A stretch of DNA of 44,764 bases from UBA8190 sp003453695 (GCA_036796975.1 DAIRBY010000025.1:1-44764); one strand, 5' to 3'. Counted from the stretch's first letter, positions 13,751-21,590 are shown. Translations and numbers: made by a program. The notes: generated by a model not told the origin, from the sequence alone.

Positions 13751-15165
13751 CGAATGCCGAGGAAGGAGCTCAGGGAATGAGCGGTGGTCCGCCTGAGCGA
13801 ACGGCCATCCGCCTCGAGCTCGAGCAAGCGCGCCTGTCGTTCCGCGACCTGGTCTCGAGCGCGATTGAGGAAGACTTCGCTCGACCCAGCAACGGCACCC
13901 GCTGGACCAATCGGCAACTGCTCTTCCACATGATGTTCGGTTATCTGATCGTGCGAACACTCTTGCCCATGGTCAAGGTGGTCGGCCGGCTGCCGGAAGC
14001 GATGGGACGTGGCTTCGCTGCCGGGCTCAACGCGGCCACCGGTCCGTTCAACGTCATCAACTACTGGGGCTCGGTCGCCGGTGCCCGCCTCTACGGCGAC
14101 CGTCGGATGACGGGCAAGTTCGACGCAGCGGTCTCTCGTCTCGGAGAGCGTCTGGCTACGGAGAGCCAGGCCGAATTGGCCCGGCCGGTGGCTTTTCCCG
14201 TGCGGTGGGACCCGTTCTTCAAACCGGTGATGACCCTGCTGGACGTCTACCACTACCCGACGCAGCACTTTGAATTCCATCGGCGCCAGCTGACCCTCGT
14301 CGACCGGCGCAAAGAGGAGGTCGATATGGACGATCCCGACAGCGAGATCCGCAGCGCCGTGCGCGAGCACTACGCCAAGGCGGCCCAGGCCGTGGAGAGC
14401 TGCTGTGGGCCGACAGGGTCCGCAGAAGACCTCATCGGCCGCACGCTGTATGACGAAAAGGAAGCGACCGCACTGCCCGAAGGGGCACTGGCCGCCTCGC
14501 TCGGATGTGGGAACCCGACTGTCCTGGCCGAGCTGCGGCCCGGTGAGGTGGTACTCGACCTGGGCTCGGGAGGCGGCATCGACGTGCTCCTCTCCGCCCG
14601 TCGGGTCGCCCCGTCGGGCAAGGCCTACGGCCTGGACATGACGCCCGAGATGCTGGAGCTGGCCCGCAAGAACCAGGCCGAAGCGCAGGTGACCAACGCC
14701 GAGTTCCTGGAGGGGACGATGGAGTCGGTGCCGCTTCCCGACGGGTCGGTCGACGTGATCATCTCGAACTGCGTGGTGAACCTCTCGCCCAACAAGCCCG
14801 CTGTGTTCCAAGAGGCCTTCCGGGTGCTCAAACCGGGTGGGCGCCTGGCGATTTCCGACATCGTGTTGCGAAAGGCGCTCCCCGAGGAGGTACAACGTGC
14901 CATCGGCCTATGGACGGGCTGCGTGGCAGGGGCGCTCGTCGATGGCGTCTACCGAGAGCAGCTGGCTCGCGCAGGCTTCGAGGACATCGACATCGAGCCC
15001 ACACAGGTCTATGACCGGGCCGCCATCGCCCGGATGGCCCGAGACCTCCTGGCATCGGGGGAGCTGCCGCCCTCCTTGGACGTCGAGGCCACCCTGGACA
15101 CACTCGATGGGGAAGTGATGAGTGCCTTCGTCCGCGCCCGCAAGCCCGCGACGGTGGGCCGATGA
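13747..15165 (+). CDS. arsM: DinB-domain / arsenite S-adenosylmethionine methyltransferase fusion
   Basis: The 472-residue product has two parts. Residues about 15-185 form a DinB-like four-helix domain with a candidate metal triad His61, His174 and His178. Residues 194-472 are a full ArsM: the N-terminal helix SEIRSAVREHYAKAAQ, Cys219-Cys220, Cys254, SAM motif I (VVLDLGSGGGIDVLLSA), and the arsenic-binding Cys342 (SNCVVNLS) and Cys392 (GCVAGAL). ArsM methylates arsenite stepwise. The GTG overlaps the ArsR stop. An ideal ribosome site (AGGAGG, 14315-14320) lies 5 bases before an in-frame ATG at 14326 exactly where a normal ArsM would begin, so free ArsM may also be made. I have not met this fusion as a standard family form. 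Confidence 0.9.
   Translation: MTNAEEGAQGMSGGPPERTAIRLELEQARLSFRDLVSSAIEEDFARPSNGTRWTNRQLLFHMMFGYLIVRTLLPMVKVVGRLPEAMGRGFAAGLNAATGPFNVINYWGSVAGARLYGDRRMTGKFDAAVSRLGERLATESQAELARPVAFPVRWDPFFKPVMTLLDVYHYPTQHFEFHRRQLTLVDRRKEEVDMDDPDSEIRSAVREHYAKAAQAVESCCGPTGSAEDLIGRTLYDEKEATALPEGALAASLGCGNPTVLAELRPGEVVLDLGSGGGIDVLLSARRVAPSGKAYGLDMTPEMLELARKNQAEAQVTNAEFLEGTMESVPLPDGSVDVIISNCVVNLSPNKPAVFQEAFRVLKPGGRLAISDIVLRKALPEEVQRAIGLWTGCVAGALVDGVYREQLARAGFEDIDIEPTQVYDRAAIARMARDLLASGELPPSLDVEATLDTLDGEVMSAFVRARKPATVGR
14315..14328 (+). promoter_or_regulatory. Internal ribosome site and start codon for free ArsM
   Basis: AGGAGG, 5 bases, then ATG, in frame inside the DinB-ArsM gene. The ATG encodes the Met directly before the typical ArsM N-terminus. 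It is the best ribosome site in this operon, while the outer GTG has none and relies on overlap with the ArsR gene. Confidence 0.6.
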
Positions 15166-15275
15166 CCGAGATGCGATGTGCGGAGTGCGGCTGCCTTGTC
15201 GATGCCGGTCTGGTCGTGGAGCGCTGCGGTGATCCCGATTGCTGTTGCAAGGATCTTCGGGAGAAGACGCGATGA
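15162..15275 (+). CDS. 37-residue cysteine-rich microprotein coupled to ArsM
   Basis: ATG at 15162 overlaps the TGA of the ArsM gene (ATGA) and opens a 37-codon frame. The product has seven Cys (positions 6, 9, 11, 22, 27, 28, 29) in the pattern CxxCxC-x10-C-x4-CCC, with no membrane segment. This resembles a minimal zinc ribbon or a metallothionein-like metal-binding peptide. Tight coupling to an arsenic methyltransferase suggests that it binds arsenite or a metal, or delivers arsenite to ArsM, but this is inference. Too short for routine gene calling. The frame is free of stops, and the Cys density is very unlikely by chance. Confidence 0.7.
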   Translation: MTEMRCAECGCLVDAGLVVERCGDPDCCCKDLREKTR

Positions 15276-15471
15276 TCGTCGCCCTGCTTCGATGCCTTCG
15301 ACGCGCGACGATGGTGTCGCGACAGTAAGGACGGCGAGCGCGTTGGCGCGTGCAAACTGACCACCAAACTGACCCCCTAACCGGCGGATTCGTGCGGATT
15401 TCACCGGACTTCCGTGGACAGAATCACCAGGTCACGGACCATGGCGGACGAAACTAGAACCTGTTTCAGCC
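15276..15471. other. Intergenic stretch between the microprotein gene and the right tRNA fragment
   Basis: AAACTGACC is repeated at 15354 and 15366. A 19-codon frame (15272-15328) overlaps the microprotein stop but has no recognisable content. I see no gene or promoter here. Confidence 0.45.
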
Positions 15472-15524
15472 CCTACGGATCAGAAGGTTGGCGGTTCGAG
15501 TCCCTCCGAGCACCTCCGAGCGCG
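15472..15524 (+). repeat. Right tRNA-Arg(ACG) 3'-half fragment, att-site candidate
   Basis: From CCTACGGATCAGAAGG through the T-loop GGTTCGAGTCC and a CTCCGAGC-type acceptor strand, this reads as the 3' half of a tRNA-Arg gene with anticodon ACG. The D-arm and 5' acceptor strand are absent, and the T-stem has a mismatch, so it is not a working tRNA. It repeats the segment at 5284 in the same orientation. tRNA 3' halves are classic integrase attachment sites. Confidence 0.6.
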
Positions 15525-15703
15525 CTGAGCAGTTCTGAACCCAACTTCGTCAGAAATTGCTCGTCGCTCTCTCGACGTTTTCCGCCTCTGAACTGCGGTT
15601 ACCTCTCATTGGCGATGTGATTCAACATCAGGTGCTCTCACCGTGGGCGGCGCTTCAATCGATCATCCACCCGAGCCACCGCCCATGTGGATGCGCTAGA
15701 GCA
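15525..15703. other. Intergenic stretch without recognised features
   Basis: This segment follows the right tRNA-Arg fragment and ends at the stop of the DUF3024 gene. I see no gene, promoter or strong hairpin. Confidence 0.4.
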
Positions 15704-16051
15704 TCAACCCCAAAAGATGCAGGTTGGGTCGTGATCGATCTCAGCGAGCAGCTCATCGACCTTGGTGGTTGGTTCGGCCATCTCATAGGGATGCCAGCGG
15801 TCGTTGCGATCTGCGTAGAACAGCGTCCAGCGGTGGTCGCCGGGGTCGAAGCGAAGTTGGGCGATTGGTTGGCGACTCCACTCCGATGCACGGCCTTGGT
15901 CCCAGGGTGGCCGGCATTCGAAGATGGTGATTGCCTTGCCTCGGACGCCATACTCCACCCTCAGGTCGTGGGCGTGCTCGGAAGGACTGTTGGCGTCGCA
16001 AAATCGCCGGACGGCGGCAGTGGCGCTGTCGGGGATGGGGCTTCCGGTCAT
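15704..16051 (-). CDS. DUF3024 family protein
   Basis: The 115-residue product matches the DUF3024 pattern: a helical N-terminus, VRGKAITIFECRPPW, a Trp-containing segment before PIAQLRFDP, WTLFYADRNDRWHPY, and the C-terminal LLAEIDHDPTCIFWG. The function of the family is unknown; it is a small soluble protein. Its ATG overlaps the stop of the upstream HTH gene by 4 bases, so the two form a mini-operon. The length and all the conserved blocks are normal. Confidence 0.85.
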   Translation of the reverse strand: MTGSPIPDSATAAVRRFCDANSPSEHAHDLRVEYGVRGKAITIFECRPPWDQGRASEWSRQPIAQLRFDPGDHRWTLFYADRNDRWHPYEMAEPTTKVDELLAEIDHDPTCIFWG

Positions 16052-16311
16052 CGCCGAGACCGCCTACCCCCTGAGACGATGGCCGTGACCGTCTTGCGGC
16101 CGAGGCCCGAGACATCGGCGAGCTGGCGGAGGGAGGCGCCGGCGCGATGGGCAACCAGAATCATGTCGTCACGGATGCGCACTTCCTTGGCAGCCCGGTC
16201 GGCGCTGAGGCCCACGACCACCAGAGCGGCACCAAGTTCGCCTTGTTCGCCACCTCTGTACGTGTCCATAGCGGCGGTCGCAGCGACGACTTCATCTTCG
16301 GTGTAGCTCAT
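16048..16311 (-). CDS. Small helix-turn-helix protein coupled to DUF3024
   Basis: The 87-residue product starts MSYTEDEVVAATAAMD and ends with a helix-turn-helix (GASLRQLADVSGLGRKTVTA, then a basic tail GGRRSRR) that could bind DNA. The middle part (LSADRAAKEVRIRDDMILVAH) is helical. A strong ribosome site (GGGAGGAG) lies just before the ATG at 16311. The frame is open upstream into the broken integrase, but the ribosome site shows that this gene starts on its own. It may regulate the DUF3024 gene, with which it overlaps, or act with its product. Confidence 0.8.
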   Translation of the reverse strand: MSYTEDEVVAATAAMDTYRGGEQGELGAALVVVGLSADRAAKEVRIRDDMILVAHRAGASLRQLADVSGLGRKTVTAIVSGGRRSRR

Positions 16312-16872
16312 GACTCCTCCCGAAGGGCCCGAGCGAGTTTGTCTCGAATCGCCATCAGCCGACAGCCGGGCACCCGAGTCGATCATGAGCCGGAGCAGGG
16401 CCCGGTCCCGGATGTCCTCGAACTGCTCGCCCCGACACGCCCGCATCAGCTCCCGCAGGTCTTCGTCGGCCACCACCGGAACGGGCCGCTCGGGGATCTT
16501 GGGCGTCCGTACCTGAGCCATGGGCGACGACGAGATCGTCCCCCGCTCGGCCAGCCAGCCGAAGAACGGCTTGAGGGACCGGTACCGCACCGCTGCCGTC
16601 CCCGGCCGCCACCGGTCGAGCTGGTCGCTGATGAAGGCCTCGATGTTCTCGGCGGCGACCTCCTGGGCCCCCGTGGGCAGACCATGCTCCTCGAGGAACT
16701 GGACGAGGAGCCGGGCTGTGTCGCGATAGGAACGGATGGTCCTCGGGCTGCGATTGCGGGCCCGCAGCGAGGCTTCCCACAGGGGAATGGCCGTCGCCAG
16801 CTGCATCGGCGCGGGCCGGCTCGGGCGTGCACCCCGGGCAGTGGGGGCCGATCTCGTCGGTGCCGGGCCCAT
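16312..16872 (-). pseudogene. Truncated tyrosine recombinase/integrase, copy 1 (N-terminal part)
   Basis: The frame encodes a SAM-like core-binding domain (IPLWEASLRARNRSPRTIRS, then LLVQFLEEHGLP, FISDQLDRWRPG and LKPFFGWLAERG) and the start of the catalytic domain up to the first catalytic Arg (IDSGARLS). It then breaks into unrelated sequence (ADGDSRQTRSG) and runs without a stop into the HTH gene. The residues after this Arg, including the second catalytic block and the Tyr, are missing, so it is inactive. A second fragment of a nearly identical gene lies at 26938-27370. The start is ATG 16872 or more likely ATG 16806. Confidence 0.85.
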
Positions 16873-16950
16873 GGCCCCTTGTAACTGGCCTGCTTTGCTC
16901 GAAACCTTGCCGGTTCGTGTGCTGGGCAGCCGTCAGGTCCGACTAAGAGG

Positions 16951-18171
16951 TCAGGCATCTACAAGTACGGCGGCCTTGTGGTGGTGTGCCTCGAGGTGCC
17001 GACGGGTCATCAGGAGGGCGGCGATGCCATCACCGACGGCGGATCCAAGTTGCTTTGTTGACCCAGACCGGACGTCGCCAGCGGCAAAGACCCCGGGCAT
17101 CGATGTCTGCATGGTGGCGTCGGTGACGAGGAAGCCACCTTCATCACGCTCGAGGGTTTCGCCGAGGAATGAGGTGTTCGGCGTCAGGCCGATGAACACG
17201 AAGGCGGCGGCAGCGGGGAAACGGTGCGTCTCGCCGGTGGCGCGATCGCGGGCCACCGCGGCTGCGAAGCGGCCACGGTCACCTTCTAGCTCGACGATGT
17301 CGAAGCCAGTGTGGATGATGAATCGGGGATCCGACCGCACCCTCTCCTCGAGAAGGGGCGAAGCGGTGATTCCAGAACGGGCCAGCACCCGGACGTGGTC
17401 GGCGAACTCGGACAGGTGCAGGCCTTCCTCGAGTGCAGAGTTGCCCCCGCCGATGACAGTGACTTCGTTCGCCCCCTTGTAAAAGGGGCCATCGCAGGTG
17501 GCGCAGAAATGGACGCCCGCCCCTATGAGCTCCTCTTCCCCCGGCACTTCCAAGCGCCTGTACGTCGACCCTGTGGCCACAATGACGGCGTGCGAGGTGA
17601 GCTGGGATCCAGTCGCCAGCGAGATGACCAGGTCCTCACCGTCGAGCTCCACTGCCCTCACCGATACGGCCGACAGGAGCTCCACCCCGTACCTTCGAGC
17701 CTGCTGGACAAACCGATCGGTCAGCTCGGCACCGGAGATCCCGTCGGGGAACCCCGGGTAATTGTCGATCCGGTCGCTGATCCCGGCCTGTCCTCCCAGG
17801 GCACTGGCGTCCACGACGATGGCGTCGATGCCCTCGCGGGCGGCGTAGATGGCCGCCGCCAAGCCGGCAGGACCGCCGCCGACGATCACGAGGTCATAGG
17901 CGGACCGTTCAGCAGCGAGGGTGAGGCCGATTCGGCGGGCAAGAGCCTCGTCGGTTGGATTCACCTCGTGGGTACCGTCGCCGTAGACGACGGTGGGGAT
18001 GATCTGCCCGCCCCCCTGAACACCTTTGAGCACCTCGACGGCATCGGGGTTGTCGTCGACGTCGATGTTCTCGTAGGGCACGCGATGGCCGGCCAGAAAC
18101 TTCTTCACCCGTTTGCAATGAGGACACCACGGTGCCCCGTAGACCGTTATGGATCCGGCGGTGCTTGTCAT
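16951..18171 (-). CDS. trxB: Glutaredoxin-thioredoxin reductase fusion
   Basis: The 406-residue product has a glutaredoxin/NrdH-like domain at residues 1-85 with the CPHC active site (GAPWCPHC), then a thioredoxin reductase: FAD-binding VIVGGGPAGLAAA, the redox-active CATC in FCATCDGPFY, NADPH-binding VIGGGNSALEEG, and the FAD site FAAGDVRSG near the C-terminus. It should pass electrons from NADPH through FAD and CATC to its own glutaredoxin domain and on to protein or low-molecular disulfides. It lies in the same direction as, and about 180 bases after, the KimA-like gene. Fusions with this order occur in some actinobacteria, but most genomes encode separate proteins. Confidence 0.93.
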   Translation of the reverse strand: MTSTAGSITVYGAPWCPHCKRVKKFLAGHRVPYENIDVDDNPDAVEVLKGVQGGGQIIPTVVYGDGTHEVNPTDEALARRIGLTLAAERSAYDLVIVGGGPAGLAAAIYAAREGIDAIVVDASALGGQAGISDRIDNYPGFPDGISGAELTDRFVQQARRYGVELLSAVSVRAVELDGEDLVISLATGSQLTSHAVIVATGSTYRRLEVPGEEELIGAGVHFCATCDGPFYKGANEVTVIGGGNSALEEGLHLSEFADHVRVLARSGITASPLLEERVRSDPRFIIHTGFDIVELEGDRGRFAAAVARDRATGETHRFPAAAAFVFIGLTPNTSFLGETLERDEGGFLVTDATMQTSMPGVFAAGDVRSGSTKQLGSAVGDGIAALLMTRRHLEAHHHKAAVLVDA

Positions 18172-18349
18172 CGTCCAACTCTACGGACTCGGACACCTCA
18201 CCGTCCCAAGACTCGTCCTCGAGCGAGATCTCTCGACAGTCGACTGGGGCGGCGTCGAGCGCAGTGCCCATGGCTACCACGGGCGGCCGGTTGGGTTCTC
18301 TCGGAAGGCTCTCCACGACGAGGAATGTACTGATTGAGGCGTGGCCGCC

Positions 18350-20734
18350 TCATGCCAATTGGCTGTCGGCCGCCGACAACAGCTCGTAGACGGGATTGAT
18401 CATGGCGAGCTTGTCGTGATGCTTACCGACCATTCCATCCACGATCATCTTCGTCCCGGTCTCGATGCCGGCGATCGAGCGCCTGCCCAGGAAGACCACG
18501 ACCAAGGCTTCACCGCTCCCGTCTACCAGCGTGCACTCCAGGGAGGGAAGGCCGGACAGGGGCTGGACCCGGACCGCCCTGACGCGCCCGGCGACACGGG
18601 CTCGTCGACGCCACTTCAGATCCGAGATGGGCGTCGCACCAGGAATGGTGGAGACCGGCGTCTTGAGCCGCTCGGACTTTGGTCCCCCTGCATCGCGGAG
18701 GCCCAGGCCCAACTCCTCGATGGAGGGGACCGGCCGGCGAGACTCGAGGCTCGGTGCGACGAGGAAGGGGACGATGGTGGCGTTGACGTGGGACAGCTGG
18801 CTCACGGCGTCGACGATTCGGTCGGCAGTCTGGTCGTGGAGTACCCGCCGCCAGGCACGGCCGTAGGAGCGTCGGGGGAGCAGGATGCTCACCTCCGTCT
18901 CTCCGTCGGCCACCTCGGCAGCGAGTTCGAGAGCGGCTCTGGTGAGGCGTCGGTCTGGAGTGTCGATCACATCGAGCGGCAGCTGCGAAAGGCCGAGTTG
19001 CTGCCAGCGTGCGATGAGCATCTGCGCCCGGTGGTCGTCGATGTTGAAATGCACGGCCCGGAGGTCCTGCGGCATGAGGGAGCGGGCGTACTGAATCGCC
19101 CGGGCCGTCGCCAGGTCGATGCGGTCGACGAGGATGACCACTGCGTGCCGGCGCAGGATGGGGACCTGAGCGGCCTCGATGGCGGCACCCTCCTCCAGCA
19201 CCGCATCCTCGGTGCGATACTCCCGGTTGGTCCTGATCAGGATGTAGACGAGGATGGGCATGATCACGACGACGACCCACGCACCCCGGGTGAACTCTGT
19301 CACGGCGAAGACCACGACAACGATGAGACACACCACGGCGGCAGCGCTGTTGACGGCGATTCCCTTGCGCCAGTGCGACTCCCGATGGGTCAGGTGATGC
19401 TTGGCCATCCCGGCACCGGCCATCGTGAATCCCGTGAAGACGCCGATGGCGTACATGGGGATCAGCGAGGCCACCTTGGCCCCCGTCGCCACCAGCAGGG
19501 CGATCGAGGCGGCGGCCAACACCAGGATTCCGTTCGAGAAGACCAGCCGGTGGCCGCGCACGGTGAGCATTCTCGGTAAGAAGGCGTCCTCGGCCACGAA
19601 GCTCACGAGGAATGGAAAGCCGGTGAAACTGGTGTTGGCGGCGAGGACGAGGATGAGGGCAGTGGCGGACTGCAACAGGTAGTAGGCGAGGCTTCCGACC
19701 GTGCTGTTGCCGTAGACCAGGCTGCCGAGCTCCGATACCACCGTCGGCGTCCCGGAGGTAAAGGGGACGGCATGGGCGAAACCGGCCAGCACCGAGATTC
19801 CGAGGAACATCGTTCCAAGGATCGTGCTCATGAGCACGAGGGTCGTCCGGGCGTTCTTGGCCTGCGGATCCCGGAAGACGCTCACCCCGTTCGAGATGGC
19901 CTCGGTTCCGGTCATGGCCGAGCCGCCGTTGGCGAAGGCCCGCAGGAAGTAGAAGACCGACACGCCGAGCAACAGTCCGCTGCCTTCTCGCCCCACGCTC
20001 AGCGTGCCTGAGCCCGGATGGGCGTGACCGAGTGTACCGAGCCCGACCTTGACCAGCCCCAGGCCGATGAGAAGGGCCATGTTCAAGATGAAGAAATAGG
20101 TGGGGCCGGCAAACACCCTCCCGGCTTCCCGGATGCCACGCAGGTTGCCGTAGGCCAGGAGCACGACGAACGCCACCGACAACGGTACGGCCTCGCCTCC
20201 GAGTTTGGGAACGGCCGAGATGATGGCATCGGCTCCGGCAGCCACGGACACAGCGACGGTGATCGTGTAGCTGATGAGGAGGGCGGCACCAGCGATCTGT
20301 GCGATGTTGGGTCCGAAGTTGTCGCGGCTCACGACATAGGAGCCCCCGGCCTTGGGATAGGCCCGCACAACATCTCGGTAGCAGATCGTCACCACGGCTA
20401 GCACGGCGAGGATGATGCCGGTGATGGGTGTGACGAGGGCGAAGGCAGCCAGGCCGGCGACAGGGATCAGGATGCGGAGGATCTGCTCGGTCGCATATGC
20501 CGATGACGACATCACGTCGGAGGAGAGCACGGCGAGCGCGGTGGGTTTTCCAAGGCGCTGACCGCTCAGGTGTTCGCTCACGAGTGGGGGGCCGAGAAGG
20601 ATCCGCTTGACCCGGTACGGGAGCGACTCCGGAAGTGTGGTGCCGATCGTGGTGTCGCTACGGGAGGGCGCCCGTTCCGGCCCGACCCCGGGGCCGGCCT
20701 CGGTTCTTTCGTCGATCAGCTCCGGATCGGGCAT
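18350..20734 (-). CDS. KimA-like potassium/APC permease fused to an OB-fold domain
   Basis: The 794-residue product begins with a KimA-type signature (RILLGPPLVSEHLSGQRLGK, then TALAVLSSDVMSSSAYATEQ). About 12 membrane segments span residues 65-520, and a cytoplasmic domain with strands HAVVILVDRIDLATARAI and RAVHFNIDDH follows (about 545-680). Relatives import potassium driven by protons and are APC-family. The last 110 residues add an OB-fold (AGRVRAVRVQPLSGLPSLEC, then LVVVFLGRRSIAGIETGTKM). From memory, mycobacteria encode such an OB-fold protein as a separate gene near the APC permease and ceoBC potassium genes. Here permease and OB-fold form one chain. A DUF4118 gene diverges 145 bases away. 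Confidence 0.88.
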   Translation of the reverse strand: MPDPELIDERTEAGPGVGPERAPSRSDTTIGTTLPESLPYRVKRILLGPPLVSEHLSGQRLGKPTALAVLSSDVMSSSAYATEQILRILIPVAGLAAFALVTPITGIILAVLAVVTICYRDVVRAYPKAGGSYVVSRDNFGPNIAQIAGAALLISYTITVAVSVAAGADAIISAVPKLGGEAVPLSVAFVVLLAYGNLRGIREAGRVFAGPTYFFILNMALLIGLGLVKVGLGTLGHAHPGSGTLSVGREGSGLLLGVSVFYFLRAFANGGSAMTGTEAISNGVSVFRDPQAKNARTTLVLMSTILGTMFLGISVLAGFAHAVPFTSGTPTVVSELGSLVYGNSTVGSLAYYLLQSATALILVLAANTSFTGFPFLVSFVAEDAFLPRMLTVRGHRLVFSNGILVLAAASIALLVATGAKVASLIPMYAIGVFTGFTMAGAGMAKHHLTHRESHWRKGIAVNSAAAVVCLIVVVVFAVTEFTRGAWVVVVIMPILVYILIRTNREYRTEDAVLEEGAAIEAAQVPILRRHAVVILVDRIDLATARAIQYARSLMPQDLRAVHFNIDDHRAQMLIARWQQLGLSQLPLDVIDTPDRRLTRAALELAAEVADGETEVSILLPRRSYGRAWRRVLHDQTADRIVDAVSQLSHVNATIVPFLVAPSLESRRPVPSIEELGLGLRDAGGPKSERLKTPVSTIPGATPISDLKWRRRARVAGRVRAVRVQPLSGLPSLECTLVDGSGEALVVVFLGRRSIAGIETGTKMIVDGMVGKHHDKLAMINPVYELLSAADSQLA

Positions 20735-20879
20735 GTCGGACTGGATTTAAGCCGTTGGGCGCCGGAGATGCGAGTGCCCCGGCCCGGGTGGAGCGGCTGG
20801 CGGTACGCTCTTTGCCATCGAGGACAAACCGGCCATCGGGAGCAGGTCACTGCGGCTGCTCGCCGGCCTGGTTCCGGTC

Positions 20880-21590
20880 GTGGTGGCGGTGGCGTGGTTG
20901 CCACTTCGGTCCCACCTGCCGAACACAGATGTGGCCCTGGTGTTGGTCGTCGTAGTGGCCGGTGTCGGGTTCCTCGGGGGTCGGGAGGCGGTTGCCGTCG
21001 GCGCCATGGGATCGGGCCTGAGCTTCGACCTGCTGCACACCACGCCCTATGGGCGGCTCGCCATCCATTCCGGAAGGGACGTCCTCACGACGGCCTTCCT
21101 CGTGTTGGCTGGGCTCCTCATGGGAGAGGTGGCGTTTCGCCTGGGCCGCTATCGGAGGCGAGCTGAGGCCGAGGCGGACGCCTTCGCCCTCGTCACCGAC
21201 GCCGCCGGGCTGGTTGCGCTCGGGAGCGAGGTCGGGCTCGTCATCGAGGCGCTTGCCACGGAGCTGAGCTCCGGTCTCTCGCTTCGCCAATGCACCTTCG
21301 AATCCGGCCCGCCGAATGGCGACGTCCCGTTCGTCGGCCGTGATGCGACGATCGTCCATCTCGACGACGCATCACCCGGCGAGCCCCTAGATTCGCTCGA
21401 TCTCCCCGTTTGGTCCTCGGGTGAGATCATGGGCCGCTTCCGCATGGTCCTCAGCCCTCGAACGACCCTCGGAGTGGCGCAACTCCAGCTGGCTGTTGGC
21501 ATCGCCGACCAGGCCGGAGCCGCCCTCCACGGCCTCGGCCCACCGTCGCACCATCCGAGGCGAGGAGCACTCCGGCTCGTCAGAGGTTGA
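20880..21590 (+). CDS. DUF4118 (KdpD-like) membrane protein without kinase domain
   Basis: The 236-residue product has the four-helix DUF4118 segment found in KdpD potassium-sensor kinases (LPNTDVALVLVVVVAGVGFL, then FDLLHTTPYGRLAI, TTAFLVLAGLLMGEVAFRLG), then a short coiled linker (RYRRRAEAEADAF) and a GAF-like cytoplasmic part. No histidine kinase domain follows. It diverges from the KimA-like permease, which fits a potassium-related sensor. The start is uncertain: the frame is open from 20755, but only GTG codons at 20880 and 20883 are usual starts, and they lie inside the first membrane segment. An upstream CTG is possible. Confidence 0.72.
   Translation: MVAVAWLPLRSHLPNTDVALVLVVVVAGVGFLGGREAVAVGAMGSGLSFDLLHTTPYGRLAIHSGRDVLTTAFLVLAGLLMGEVAFRLGRYRRRAEAEADAFALVTDAAGLVALGSEVGLVIEALATELSSGLSLRQCTFESGPPNGDVPFVGRDATIVHLDDASPGEPLDSLDLPVWSSGEIMGRFRMVLSPRTTLGVAQLQLAVGIADQAGAALHGLGPPSHHPRRGALRLVRG

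Noticed and set aside
15472..15524. Complete tRNA-Arg gene
   Set aside because: Only the 3' half is present, the T-stem has a mismatch and no D-arm or 5' acceptor strand is found upstream.
18341..19579. 412-codon plus-strand frame opposite the KimA-like gene
   Set aside because: Asp/His/Gly-rich shadow; the minus strand encodes clear transmembrane and OB-fold parts.
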